Part shown: positions 35,760-45,285 of the stretch, piece after piece
Position numbering within the stretch: position 1 is the first letter of the stretch
Layout of the letters: every line of letters starts with the position of its first letter
Assembly: GCF_000308575.1 (NCBI RefSeq)
Contig: NZ_BAFZ01000081.1
Coordinates: forward strand, 1 to 64,000
Source of the DNA: Nocardia exalbida NBRC 100660
Lineage (GTDB): Bacteria > Actinomycetota > Actinomycetes > Mycobacteriales > Mycobacteriaceae
Reading direction: 5' to 3'
DNA: 64,000 nt
Notes under the pieces: model-generated
Told to the model about the DNA's origin: nothing
Database searches by the model: none
Seen by the model: only the letters and a program-made list of their open reading frames with translations
Made by a program: the position numbers and the translations under genes

Positions 35760-36575
35760 TCAACCGGCCAGTCCGAAAACACGCCGCGCATTGCCGTCGA
35801 GGTACAGCGAGCGCGTCTCGTCGTCCAGGCCGAGGGCGGCGAGGCCGTCGAGCGCGTGCTGCGGAAAGATCATCGGATAGTTCGTACCGAACAGCACCTT
35901 GCGGCGACCGCTACGGGACTTCAGATAGGAGACCAGTTCGGGCGGAAGGCGTTTCGTGGTGTACGCCGAGGTGTCGATGACGACGTTCTCGTGCTTGCGC
36001 GCGACGGCGATCATCTCCTCGGTCCACGGGTAGCCGATGTGCCCGCAGACGATGGTCAGTTCTGGGAAGTCGAGCGCCACCTGATCGATGTACGGGATAG
36101 GGCGCCCGGTCTCCGACGGCCGCAGCGGACCGGTGTGCCCCACCTGGGTGCAGAACGGGACACCCAATTCCACACAGGCCGCGAACAACGGGTAGAAGCG
36201 CCGATCGGTCGGCGGTAGTTCCCACAGCCACGGAAGCACCCGCAGGCCCTTGAACCCCTGCTCGACCCGGCGGCGCAGTTCCCGGACCGCCTCCATCGGC
36301 CTGCGCAGGTCCACCGACGCGATCGCGAGCAGGCGCTCCGGCGCCTCGGCCACCCAGGCCGCGACCTCGTCGTTGGAGATGAGGATGCCTTCCGGCGCGT
36401 GCCACGCCGAGATGAGAGCTCGGTCGACGCCCGCGGCGTCCATCGCGTCGAGGGTGACCTCGAGCGGGATCTCGTCGGTCGGTATCACGGCTCCGGTCCA
36501 CCGCCGTAACGAGGCGAACATGTCGTGGGCGAGGAATCGCCGGGTCGGATGTTGCGCCCAGACGTCGATGGTCAT
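35760..36575 (-). CDS. amidohydrolase 2 family protein
   Basis: A 271-aa metal-dependent hydrolase of the ACMSD-like amidohydrolase group. TIM-barrel strands are marked by VDRALISAWHAPEG, LLAIASVDLRRP, GFKGLRVLPW, PFCTQVGHTG, TIVCGHIGYPW and VLFGTNYPM. The usual N-terminal HxH is replaced by VWAQHP, so the metal site may be reduced. The late Asp of GTDYP-type motifs is Asn here (GTNYP). These changes question catalysis. ATG 36575 is chosen over GTG 36593. Substrate unknown. Confidence 0.85.
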   Translation of the reverse strand: MTIDVWAQHPTRRFLAHDMFASLRRWTGAVIPTDEIPLEVTLDAMDAAGVDRALISAWHAPEGILISNDEVAAWVAEAPERLLAIASVDLRRPMEAVRELRRRVEQGFKGLRVLPWLWELPPTDRRFYPLFAACVELGVPFCTQVGHTGPLRPSETGRPIPYIDQVALDFPELTIVCGHIGYPWTEEMIAVARKHENVVIDTSAYTTKRLPPELVSYLKSRSGRRKVLFGTNYPMIFPQHALDGLAALGLDDETRSLYLDGNARRVFGLAG

Positions 36576-36660
36576 GCGCGGATTCTGACACACGTCATAG
36601 CTGCCCGACAGTCCTGCGCCGACGTCCGCTATGGGAGGTTTTCCGGGCTCTCCACCTTAT

Positions 36661-36674
36661 GTTCTATATCGAAC
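36661..36674. promoter_or_regulatory. palindrome GTTCTATATCGAAC
   Basis: GTTC and GAAC arms flank six AT-rich bases in the divergent promoter region between the amidohydrolase and pknK genes. It could be an operator. The orientation (GTTC-n6-GAAC) is the reverse of a LexA box (GAAC-n4-GTTC), so it is not scored as SOS. Confidence 0.3.
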
Positions 36675-36755
36675 GTAATAACCGGGGGCGGGATTCGCTG
36701 GGCATAAACTGGGTATCTACCGCAGGACTACAGCCATCCGACGCAGGGCAGGACC

Positions 36756-39700
36756 ATGGCCGGTTCGGACCCGTTCGCCACACAGCACGATCGGCCTCCA
36801 GGTATCGAGCGGGAACTGGAGGGCGTGGGCCTCGACGACCCCGAAGTGATCGGCAAGGGCGGGTTCGGTGTCGTCTACCGCTGCCGGCAGCGGGCGTTGA
36901 ATCGCAGCGTCGCGGTCAAGGTCCTCACCGCACGGCCGGAGCTGGAACCGGAGAACGTCGAACGATTCCTACGCGAGCAACAGGCGATGGGCGCGCTGTC
37001 CGGTCACCCGAATATCGTGCCGATCCTGCAAGTGGGCACCACCCGCAGCGGGCGGCCCTACCTCGTGATGCCGTATCACTCGCGCGGTTCGCTGGAGGAC
37101 CGTATCCGCCGGGAAGGTTTTCTGCCCGTGCCCGAGGCGATCGGGATCACCGTGAAATTGGCCGGCGCTCTGGAGACCGCGCACCGTGCCGGAATCCTGC
37201 ACCGCGACATCAAGCCGGGGAATGTCCTGCTGACCGATTACGGCGAGCCGCAACTCACCGATTTCGGGATCGCCCGGGTGGAAGGCGGATTCGAGACCAC
37301 CACGGGAGTGGTGGCCGGCTCCCCCGCGTTCACCGCGCCCGAGGTGCTGCGTTCCGGCGTTCCCTCGGTCGCCTCGGACATCTACGGACTCGGCGCGACG
37401 CTGTTCGCCATGATCACCGGTCACGCGGCGTACGAGCGCCGCTCCGGCGAGCAGATCGTCGCCCAGTTCCTGCGCATCAGCGCCGAACCGCTGCCGAATC
37501 TGCGGCTCGACGGCATCCCCGACGAGGTGGCCACCGCCATCGAGGTCAGCATGGCGCACAACCCCGCCGACCGTCCGGCCTCGGCCGCCGCGTTCGGCGA
37601 GATCCTGCGCGATATCCAGCGCGGCAACGACATGCCGGTCGAGCACATGACCCTGCCCGCAGGCGATCAGCCCGCGCCCGAAGACCTCAGCACGCGGCCG
37701 TTGACCGCCACCGCGCGATTCTCCACTCCGCACCCCAAGACACCGCCGACACCCGAGACCAAGTTCCGCCCTGCGATGCCCACCCGGCCGCTGGTCCAGC
37801 GCGAGCGCCTGATCGACGCGTTGCAGACCGAGCCGCGGCCGCGCCTGGCCGTCATCCATGCCCCGGCCGGGTTCGGGAAGAGCACGCTGGCCGCCCAGTG
37901 GGCCAGGCGTCTCGCCGAGACCGAGAAAGTGGTGGTGGCCTGGTTGAACATCGACCGTGACGACAACAACGTCGTCTGGTTGCTGACGCATCTGATCGAG
38001 GCGTTCAACCGCGTGAGCCCGGCGCTGGCGCCCGACCTGGCACCGGTCCTGGAGGAGGGCGACGCGGCTGCCGCGCGCTACGTGCTCACCACGCTGGTCG
38101 ACGCCATCGACAAACGCGACGAGCGGTTCGCCTTGGTGATCGACGACTGGGATCGGATCACCGATCCGGCCGCCGTCGACGCCCTGCTCTACCTGATCGA
38201 GGAGGGCCCGCAGCACCTGCAGATCATCCTGACCAGCCGATCGCTCCAGGGCCTGCCGCTCGGCACCATGCGCGTGCGCCACCAGCTGGTCGAAATCGAC
38301 GCAGCCGCATTGCGTTTCGACGCCGAGGAGGCGCGGACGTTCCTCGCCGAGCAGACCGGGCTCACCCTGGCGGACACCGAGAGCGCCGAGCTGCGCGACT
38401 ACACCGAGGGCTGGGCGGCGGCATTGCAACTGGCGTCGCTGTCGCTGCGCGAGCACCCCGACCCGGCTTCGCTGATCGCCCACCTGTCCGGGCGTGACCA
38501 CGCTATCGCCGAATACCTGGCCGAGAACGTGCTGGACACCGTCGAACCGGAGCTACTCGACGTACTGCTCAAAACATCACTGCCGCAACGGGTCTCGGGC
38601 AGCCTGGCCACGGTCCTGACCGGGCGGCCGCACGGGCAGGACCTGCTGGAGAACCTCGAACGCCGCAATCTGTTCTTGCGCCGCGTCGACGAGAGCGGCG
38701 ACTGGTTCCGCTACCACCATCTGTTCGCGGAGTTCCTGCGCAGGCGACTCGAACGAGACCATCCCGAGCAGGTTCCGGGACTCCACCGCGCGGCGGCCGC
38801 CTGGTTCGGCGATCACGGGATGCTCAGCGAGGCCATCGACCACGCGCTGGCCGGCGACGCCGGGGAGATGGCCGTCGACATCCTCGAGGCGAAATCCCGC
38901 GAGCTGGTGGAAGACGCGCAACTCGCGACGTTTCTCGGACTGGTCGCCAAGCTTCCGCCCGCGGCCGCCGCCGCGCGTCCTCGGCTGCAGATCGCGATCG
39001 CCTGGGCGCACGCGGTGCTGCGCAGGCCCACCGAATCGCACGCCGCGTTACGGCTGGTGCGGGCCGGGCTGGAGAAGGCTCCGGCCCCCGACCCCGATCT
39101 GGCACTCGAAGCCGACCTCATCGAGTGTGTGGAGCGCGCGTTCGCCGACCATCCGGAAGGTGTGGACGCCGTGGTGAGCAAATGCCTGAGCCGGGCCGAC
39201 ACGCTGGGGCCGTGGGTGCTGGGCGAAGCCGCGAACCTGGCCGCGTACACGGCGTTCAGCCGGTTCGACTTCGATCGGGCCCGGGAATGGCACGACTGGG
39301 CAACACCGTTCTACCGGCAAACCCGCAGCACGTTCATCTTGATGTACAGCCACAGCCTGGTCGGCGTCGCGGCACGCGAACAGCTCGACATGGGGGAGGC
39401 GGAACGCAGCTTCCAGACCGCGCTCGACATCGCCAAGTCATCGGGTCCGCGCTCCTACGCCGCTCGCCTGGCAGGCGCCATGCTCGGCGAGCTGCTCTAC
39501 GAACGCGACCAGCTCGCCGCCGCCGAGCGCCTGCTGGACGAAGCGGGCCGGCTCGGCACCGAGGGCGGGCCGGTCGACTTCCTGATGGCCAACTACGCCA
39601 CCGGCGCGCGGATCAAAGCCTTACGCGGTGACCTGGCGGCCGCCGCGCGCCGACTGGACGAAGGCGCCGAGGTGGCGCGCGCGCTGAAGCTGCCGCGGCT

Positions 39701-40175
39701 GGCCACCCGCATCGCCAACGAACAGGTCCGGCTCGGCCTGACGGCCACCTACGTCACCGAGCCACCGGCCGGGGAAAGCGGTATCGCGACGATGACCGCG
39801 GAAATGCGCGAGGATTCCGCGATCCGGATGCTGCTGCGTTCCGGAGCCGCCAAGAGGGTCGCCGCCGCGTCCGCGCGTGCCCGGCAGTTGCGAGATTCCA
39901 TCGACGCCGATCGGCGCCCCCGGGCCGCCGCTCAGGCGTCACTACTGCTCGCCTCCTGCCTCGCGGCGGCGGGAAAGACCGAATCGGCGAAGGACGAATT
40001 GGTCCCGGTAGTGATCCGGTACGCCGACGCCGGGCTCATCCGTCCGTTACTCGACGAGGGGCCCTGGATCATGTCGCTGTTGCGCAGCTTGGACTACGAC
40101 CTGCGCGAAGGGCACTGGGACGACGAGCGGCCGATGGTCCCGCCGAGGTTCCTGCACAGGCTGCTGGCGCGCTGA
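36756..40175 (+). CDS. pknK: Ser/Thr protein kinase with MalT-like ATPase and repeats, PknK type
   Basis: A 1139-aa cytosolic protein. The N-terminal kinase domain (~27-285) has IGKGGFGVVY, lysine in VAVKVL, HRDIKPGNVLL and DFGIAR, and an activation loop VAGSPAFTAPEVL, so it should be active. A STAND-type ATPase follows (Walker A HAPAGFGKSTLAAQW ~370; Walker B-like FALVIDDWD), then tetratricopeptide-like helices to the end. The layout is that of M. tuberculosis PknK (Rv3080c, ~1110 aa), which regulates translation and stress growth. The start ATG at 36756 follows an RBS-like GCAGGGCAGGACC. No LuxR HTH is seen at the C-terminus. Ligand and substrates are unknown. Confidence 0.92.
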   Translation: MAGSDPFATQHDRPPGIERELEGVGLDDPEVIGKGGFGVVYRCRQRALNRSVAVKVLTARPELEPENVERFLREQQAMGALSGHPNIVPILQVGTTRSGRPYLVMPYHSRGSLEDRIRREGFLPVPEAIGITVKLAGALETAHRAGILHRDIKPGNVLLTDYGEPQLTDFGIARVEGGFETTTGVVAGSPAFTAPEVLRSGVPSVASDIYGLGATLFAMITGHAAYERRSGEQIVAQFLRISAEPLPNLRLDGIPDEVATAIEVSMAHNPADRPASAAAFGEILRDIQRGNDMPVEHMTLPAGDQPAPEDLSTRPLTATARFSTPHPKTPPTPETKFRPAMPTRPLVQRERLIDALQTEPRPRLAVIHAPAGFGKSTLAAQWARRLAETEKVVVAWLNIDRDDNNVVWLLTHLIEAFNRVSPALAPDLAPVLEEGDAAAARYVLTTLVDAIDKRDERFALVIDDWDRITDPAAVDALLYLIEEGPQHLQIILTSRSLQGLPLGTMRVRHQLVEIDAAALRFDAEEARTFLAEQTGLTLADTESAELRDYTEGWAAALQLASLSLREHPDPASLIAHLSGRDHAIAEYLAENVLDTVEPELLDVLLKTSLPQRVSGSLATVLTGRPHGQDLLENLERRNLFLRRVDESGDWFRYHHLFAEFLRRRLERDHPEQVPGLHRAAAAWFGDHGMLSEAIDHALAGDAGEMAVDILEAKSRELVEDAQLATFLGLVAKLPPAAAAARPRLQIAIAWAHAVLRRPTESHAALRLVRAGLEKAPAPDPDLALEADLIECVERAFADHPEGVDAVVSKCLSRADTLGPWVLGEAANLAAYTAFSRFDFDRAREWHDWATPFYRQTRSTFILMYSHSLVGVAAREQLDMGEAERSFQTALDIAKSSGPRSYAARLAGAMLGELLYERDQLAAAERLLDEAGRLGTEGGPVDFLMANYATGARIKALRGDLAAAARRLDEGAEVARALKLPRLATRIANEQVRLGLTATYVTEPPAGESGIATMTAEMREDSAIRMLLRSGAAKRVAAASARARQLRDSIDADRRPRAAAQASLLLASCLAAAGKTESAKDELVPVVIRYADAGLIRPLLDEGPWIMSLLRSLDYDLREGHWDDERPMVPPRFLHRLLAR

Positions 40176-40282
40176 ACGCCCGCGCGAACAATCGTCACTC
40201 CGGCTACGGGGCGTCGGTCACGCCACATCACAGACCGGAATCGCCCAGCGCGAGGATCACGCCAACGGATCGTTCGCGCGGC

Positions 40283-41572
40283 TCACAACACCGGTTGCGG
40301 ACCGCGTGAGGTATCGGTGTCCAGGATGTGCAACACCCACCGCCCCTTACCGTCGGCCTTCGCCCGGTAGAGGCCGGTGTCGGCGGCGTCGAGCAGCGAT
40401 TCGGCGTCCGCGCCCGCGACCGCGGTGACGACGGCACCGATGCTGATCGACATGCGTAGTCGCCGGTCGCCCGCCGTGATGGGATCGACAAGCGCTTCGA
40501 GCAGGCTGTTCGCCACGGTGGCCACTCGGTGGTCGCTGGCCGGCGGCGGGATCAGCGCGACGAACTCGTCGCCGCCGATGCGGGCGACCAGGCACCCCGA
40601 TTCGCGCACACTGTCCTGCAGGCGCCCGGCGACCGCGGTCAAGATCTGGTCACCCGTGCCGTGGCCGTAGCGATCGTTGATGTGCTTGAAGCGGTCGATG
40701 TCGACGAAACACAATCCCGCGCGATCCCCGTTGCGGGCGTCGGCGATCATCGCGTCGATCCGTTCGATGAGATGACGCCGGTTCGGCAGCCCGGTCAGCG
40801 GGTCGTGCCGGGCCTGCCGGTGCAACTCCTCGCGCATCCGGTGCTGCTCGGTGACGTCCTCACCGACCGCGAGCAGGTAATCGCTCTGCCCGTCGACGCC
40901 CTTGACGAAGGTGATGGCGAACGACGCCCACCCGTAGCTGTCGTCGGCGCGGCGGATCCGCTGTTCCAGTCGCACCGTGCCTTGCCCGGCCGGGACCAGC
41001 TTCTCGTACACCAGCGTGCGGATGCCCTCGCGGTCGCTGGGGTGCGCGAAGTCGTAGACGGACACCCCGCGCAGGGCTTCCGCCGGTACCCCGATCATCT
41101 CCGCCAAGCCGCGGTTGACGTCCAGCAAGGTGCCGTCGGTGTCGCCGATGGCGATCGCGATCGCGGCGTTGTCGAAGACCACGCGGAACCGCGCGTCGTC
41201 GGAACGGCGGGCCTCGCGCACCGCCTCCTCGTGCGCGCGCGCCTGAGCTTCGTATCCCTGCCCGACCGCCGCGAGCAGCGCCGCGAGCCGCCGTCCGGTC
41301 TCCGGAGCCGCCCGGTGTTCGGCCAGCTCGTACAGGACCTGGGCGGACGTACTGGGCACGGCCGGGCCGAGCAGCCCCGCGGAGACCAGCGCCGAGCCCA
41401 CGCGGTGACCGACGCCCGCGTCGAAGGGTTCGGCCTCCAGGCCGGCAGCCAACTCCTCGACCATCCCGAGCAGCACGACCTCTGGGTCCGGTACAGACGC
41501 GGACCCACCGGCGACGGCCTGCAGGGCGCGCCACCACAAGTTCGCCATCCTGGCGAGTTCGATCTGTTCCAC
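40283..41572 (-). CDS. PAS-GGDEF diguanylate cyclase
   Basis: A 429-aa signalling protein. An N-terminal helical region of unknown class (~1-120) precedes a PAS domain (~128-245; FRVVFDNAAIAIAIGDTDG) and a GGDEF domain (~255-420; DPLTGLPNRRHLIERID, signature ARIGGDEFVAL). GGDEF is intact, so it should make cyclic di-GMP. The inhibitory I-site has RESG instead of RxxD, suggesting little product inhibition. No membrane span is seen. It is one of several regulatory genes in this stretch. Input signal unknown. Confidence 0.92.
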   Translation of the reverse strand: MEQIELARMANLWWRALQAVAGGSASVPDPEVVLLGMVEELAAGLEAEPFDAGVGHRVGSALVSAGLLGPAVPSTSAQVLYELAEHRAAPETGRRLAALLAAVGQGYEAQARAHEEAVREARRSDDARFRVVFDNAAIAIAIGDTDGTLLDVNRGLAEMIGVPAEALRGVSVYDFAHPSDREGIRTLVYEKLVPAGQGTVRLEQRIRRADDSYGWASFAITFVKGVDGQSDYLLAVGEDVTEQHRMREELHRQARHDPLTGLPNRRHLIERIDAMIADARNGDRAGLCFVDIDRFKHINDRYGHGTGDQILTAVAGRLQDSVRESGCLVARIGGDEFVALIPPPASDHRVATVANSLLEALVDPITAGDRRLRMSISIGAVVTAVAGADAESLLDAADTGLYRAKADGKGRWVLHILDTDTSRGPQPVL

Positions 41573-41689
41573 CGCAACCCCCTCACCATTCAGGCCGGAG
41601 ATAGCCCCCGACGCATCGTATCCACAGATGTTCGAGACCGTCGAGTACTGCCGCCTGGAAGCATTCCCAGCAATGGCGAGATAGCGGGA

Positions 41690-42802
41690 TTATTGCAACC
41701 CGTTCTCCCTGAAGATCGACGCGCCTTTGTACCGCAGGGTTGTGACCTGCCAGACCCAGGTCGCCTGGACGCACGCGACCAGATCGGCGAGATGCGTCGA
41801 GACCGTGGCCGCCAAGGCGGCATCCTGCGCGGCCAGGCGGTCGCACCGTTCGGCGGCTACCGCGCCCAGCTCACGGAACTCGGCGAGCCGGGCGCGCACG
41901 ATCTCGGTGGCGCCCTGCACGGCGTCCTCCAGTGACCATCCGGGATGGTTCAGCAGAACCGCCGGGATCAAATTGAAATCCGCCAGATCGACGATGCACT
42001 CCTTCTCGAACGAGAACACGTCATTCATCAGCGCGCCGATCTCGACGGTCAGTATCCGCAACCGGTGCAGATCCTCGGCCAGCCCGGCGTGCCGGATGCG
42101 CTCCCACGACAGGTAGTCGTCCCGGCCGAACTCGCACAGCGCGATCGCCGGATACATGCCGGATACTTGCGCCCGCAGATCGATGTACTCCGCGACGCCG
42201 AGCAACCCGCCGCGAGCCCGGGCGTTCTGGTCCTGGATCGCGGGCCGCAGGTGCTCGATGGTGGATTCGACGAACCGGTCGAGCCAGGCCGGGTCCGCGA
42301 GGGCGGACAGCATCGCGAGGAACGCCGACGTCGAGGTCTCCAGAGCGGTGGCGTCCTCGGGGAGCGACCGGGTGCGCAGGAGCACGCACAGCCGGTCGAT
42401 CGCCACCCGCGCCTCGCGCTGTTCGTCGTCGCGGAGGTGCCCGAACTTCTCCCGGCCGACGGTGTCGTTGAGCCAGAACAGGATCGCGTTGTAGAGACCG
42501 ATGATCGTCATCCGCTCGGCGCTGACGGCGCCGGGGTGCAGGTAGGGCGTCATGCTGTTGTAGTGCGGTCCCGCGCGCTCGAGCCAGATGCCGTGCTCGC
42601 GGCAGAAACGTTCCACCTCCGCGCACGCTTGCTCGCCGAACCGGTTGGGCCGGAAGTCGCGGCAGTAATCGACGATGTCCCAGTCGGGTGTGCCGAACAT
42701 CGCGCGCAACGACCACTGCCGCCCTGCCTGCAGCAACACCTGGTGTTGCCCGCGCATGTCGAGGATTTCCCGCTCGAGTGCCGATGTGTACTCACTGACC
42801 AC
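41690..42802 (-). CDS. class I terpene synthase family protein
   Basis: A 370-aa terpene-cyclase-fold protein. The NSE metal triad is intact in NDVFSFEKE (residues 260-268), a pyrophosphate-sensor-like Arg sits at 210 (EYIDLRAQVSG) and the terminal RY is at 357-358. The first aspartate-rich motif is atypical: LNDTVGREKF at ~111-120 instead of DDxxD/E. It would cyclise a prenyl diphosphate, most likely farnesyl diphosphate, to a sesquiterpene; product unknown. GGGAGGGAG precedes the GTG at 42802. No prenyltransferase or P450 is adjacent, so it is a lone cyclase gene. Confidence 0.86.
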   Translation of the reverse strand: MVSEYTSALEREILDMRGQHQVLLQAGRQWSLRAMFGTPDWDIVDYCRDFRPNRFGEQACAEVERFCREHGIWLERAGPHYNSMTPYLHPGAVSAERMTIIGLYNAILFWLNDTVGREKFGHLRDDEQREARVAIDRLCVLLRTRSLPEDATALETSTSAFLAMLSALADPAWLDRFVESTIEHLRPAIQDQNARARGGLLGVAEYIDLRAQVSGMYPAIALCEFGRDDYLSWERIRHAGLAEDLHRLRILTVEIGALMNDVFSFEKECIVDLADFNLIPAVLLNHPGWSLEDAVQGATEIVRARLAEFRELGAVAAERCDRLAAQDAALAATVSTHLADLVACVQATWVWQVTTLRYKGASIFRENGLQ

Positions 42803-43086
42803 AACGGACTCCCTCCCACTATGGTTACTTTCTATGAATTGTCTCCGACTTATCGGGAGTGGGATCGGTCGAAGGGCGAAGATCACGCAACACCCTCGCC
42901 CCGTATAGCGTTGGGACGCCGGGCATTCGACGGCGACGCCGCGGCAAACGATGGGTGCGGCCCACGGCGGGAGGTGGCGGTGGCGCATGGAGGCAAGCGG
43001 CCGGTTCCGGACGCGCGGCAGCGACCGGAGCCCTCCGGCGCGCGACCTACGCTCGATTTATCGGCTGACGGTCACGAACGCGGCAC

Positions 43087-43767
43087 TCACTTCGACGCGA
43101 GCACGTCGTGCATGGTCAGCAACAGATGGTCGAAGCAGGCTCGTTGCGAGGCCGGGCCGCCGCCCAGCGCGGGGACCTCGCCGACCAGTTGGCCCGCCAG
43201 CGTCCGCAGCTTGATGTTGGTTTCCTGGGAACGCCACTGCAAAACCCGGAACGCCTGTTCGGCGTTGATGCCGTACACCACCATGAGCACGCCCTTGGCC
43301 TGCTCGATCACCGCCCGCGATTCGACCAGTTCGGGCAGGGTGTCGTCGAGGATCTCCTGCCGGTTCTCCTCGAGGGTGCCGGACACGTCGATGAAGTAGC
43401 CCGCGGTGCCGACCACCAGCCCCCGGTCGTCGAGCAGGCGATCGGCGACGACGATGACGTGGTGGGTTCGCCCGGCGGTGTCGATGACGCGGTGGCGGCC
43501 ACAGAACGGCTCACCGGTTCGCACCGCGGTGGCGATGGACTGGGCGACCAGCGCGCGATCGTCGGGGTGCTTGTGCGCCAGCAGCAACTCCGTACTGGGT
43601 TGCGCCTCCCCCTCGGCGTAGCCGTATATCGCGGCCGCTTCGTCCGACCATTCCCATCGCTGATCCTCGAACCAGAAGCGGAAGCCGCCCACGCTCTGCG
43701 GCGTGCCCGCGATGACGCTCGCTATCGCGGAGGCGCTTCTCAGCGCGAGGTCATCCATCCTCGTCAC
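43087..43767 (-). CDS. PAS-ANTAR domain regulatory protein
   Basis: A 226-aa predicted RNA-binding antiterminator. A PAS-type sensor fold (~10-130; GGFRFWFEDQRWEWSDEAAA) is followed by an ANTAR domain (~140-195; IEQAKGVLMVVYGINAEQAF), and a tail. ANTAR proteins bind paired hairpins in leader RNAs. GTG 43767 is preferred because GATAAT lies exactly seven bases upstream, giving a leaderless mRNA. An ATG at 43872 with AAAAGGG upstream is possible, but that extension has low-GC codons unlike the rest. Target RNA unknown. Confidence 0.84.
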   Translation of the reverse strand: MTRMDDLALRSASAIASVIAGTPQSVGGFRFWFEDQRWEWSDEAAAIYGYAEGEAQPSTELLLAHKHPDDRALVAQSIATAVRTGEPFCGRHRVIDTAGRTHHVIVVADRLLDDRGLVVGTAGYFIDVSGTLEENRQEILDDTLPELVESRAVIEQAKGVLMVVYGINAEQAFRVLQWRSQETNIKLRTLAGQLVGEVPALGGGPASQRACFDHLLLTMHDVLASK

Positions 43768-43779
43768 GCGGCCATTATC
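43767..43779 (-). promoter_or_regulatory. GATAAT -10, leaderless start of the PAS-ANTAR gene
   Basis: On the minus strand GATAAT (43779-43774) then GGCCGC then GTG at 43767. The predicted transcription start is the first base of the start codon. The pattern matches the hydrolase gene at 27393, including the GTGACG start. Confidence 0.5.
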
Positions 43780-44325
43780 CATCGGCGTCCGCGGCCCACG
43801 GTCCGGAACACGAGATGAAATCAAATTGTGGCAAACTCTCCGCATACTCCATAAAGATCTGTCTACCTGCATAGAACAACCCTTTTGATTAGCTCTGAAA
43901 CCTCTAGCAATTAAGCTGCAATACCGGGTTCGTGACGCTCGAGAGCCGGAATCCACGCGCAAGCGCCGCCCTGCGGCACGGCAGCGCACCAGCCGACTCC
44001 ACCCTCCGGCGGACGAAGCGGACGCATGGGATGGCATCCGGCGGTCGCTTTCCGGCCGCACGGCCTTCTCGCCGCCCGCATGCCGACGCGGAGCGGGTCC
44101 GCGAGTATCCGCACGCCGGCTCAACCGAGTAGCCGGTTCGGTTCACCCCTCGATCTCGGCCGCCGAACGCAGCGCCCGCGAAAACACTGACCATAACGTG
44201 GATCACTGGAGGTAGTCTCTGTTGCTGTGCCCACCCTCGGCACAGATCCGCTGCACATAGGCCGCATTCGAGGGCGAACGTCATAACACGTTCCAGCAAG
44301 TGCGTAGACCGAAGGGGTTGTACTG
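43768..44325. other. 558-bp intergenic region with an AT-rich core
   Basis: No convincing gene. From ~43810 to ~43930 the sequence is strongly AT-rich for this genome, unlike both flanks. It lies between two divergent regulators (PAS-ANTAR left, XRE right) and probably carries their promoters. A minus-strand reading frame with an RBS-like AAAAGGG runs through it into the ANTAR gene, but its codons look non-coding. Confidence 0.5.
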
Positions 44326-45195
44326 ATGGCAGGCAAGCGCACCGTACTGACCGTCCGGTTGCGGCGGCTGGCCGCGATGCTGCACGAGATGCGCGAGAAT
44401 GCCCAGCTCAGCAAGGAAGAGGTCAGCGCGAAGACCGGCATCAACGTCACCACGCTGTACCGGATCGAGACCGCCCAGGCCCGTCCGCAGCGACGCACCC
44501 TCATGGCGATGCTCGACCTCTACCGCATCGCGGACGAGCAGCGCGAGGATGCACTGGAGCTGCTGTCCGACGCGCTGAAGCCCGGCATGTCGCGCGCCTA
44601 CGAGGGCAGCGTGTCGGAGGTCTACGCCGCCTACATCAACTTCGAGTCCGAGGCGTTGTCGGCCCGGCACTACCAAACCTCCATCATCCCAGGGCTTTTG
44701 CAGACCTATGAGTACGCGACGGCGGTGATCGACACCTCGATGCCGAAGCTGGAGGCGGCGGTCATGGAGAGCAGGGCGAAGGCCAGGATGGACCGCGCCG
44801 TCAACCTGACCAAGGAGAATCCGCTCGAGTTGTGGGTGGTCATGGACGAGGCCGCGATCCGTCGTACCGTCGGCGGACCCGCCGTGATGCGCGGCCAGCT
44901 CGACCGGCTCATGCAAGAGATCAAGCGCAAGAACGTGATTCTGCAGATCCTGCCGTTCGACGCGGGCGCGCACCCCGGCATGGCGGGCTCCTTCACCCTG
45001 CTGGATTTCCCCGATCCCGCCGATCCCGAACTGGTCTACGTGGAGGGCATCGCGGGCGACGAGCTGATCGAGGGCCACACCGAAATCCGCCGTTTCGGCG
45101 TCATTTTCGATCAGCTGCGGGCCATGGCGCTGAGCCCGCGCGACTCCGCGGCCATGATCGTGGAGGCCGCGCGCCGGATGGACCGGATGGAGTAG
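44326..45195 (+). CDS. XRE family regulator with DUF5753
   Basis: A 289-aa regulator. An N-terminal helix-turn-helix (~12-66; LSKEEVSAKTGINVTTLYRI) is followed by a DUF5753 domain (~100-280; YQTSIIPGLLQTYEYATAVI and GGPAVMRGQLDRLMQEIKRK). These proteins are frequent in actinobacteria and often pair with a DUF397 gene; none follows here. The start ATG has GAAGGGGTTG upstream. Paralogous to the regulator at 54521. Target unknown. Confidence 0.9.
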   Translation: MAGKRTVLTVRLRRLAAMLHEMRENAQLSKEEVSAKTGINVTTLYRIETAQARPQRRTLMAMLDLYRIADEQREDALELLSDALKPGMSRAYEGSVSEVYAAYINFESEALSARHYQTSIIPGLLQTYEYATAVIDTSMPKLEAAVMESRAKARMDRAVNLTKENPLELWVVMDEAAIRRTVGGPAVMRGQLDRLMQEIKRKNVILQILPFDAGAHPGMAGSFTLLDFPDPADPELVYVEGIAGDELIEGHTEIRRFGVIFDQLRAMALSPRDSAAMIVEAARRMDRME

Positions 45196-45285
45196 GGCGT
45201 CCGCTCCCCGCGAAACACGGCCCGGCTGAACGACTATTCCGCGGCCGAATGGGTACCCTCGCCCTTACTGCCGAGGGGAGGACGC

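Noticed and set aside
36661..36674. Possible LexA/SOS box
   Set aside because: Half-sites are in the opposite order and spacing (GTTC-n6-GAAC) to the actinobacterial LexA consensus.
40529..41935. + strand frame opposite the GGDEF gene
   Set aside because: Mirrors the minus-strand GGDEF/PAS coding sequence and lacks any domain.
43768..43872. ATG start at 43872 with AAAAGGG for the ANTAR gene
   Set aside because: The extra codons (TTA, AGA, TCT, GTT) do not fit the genome and the leaderless GATAAT-GTG geometry is better. Kept only as an alternative.
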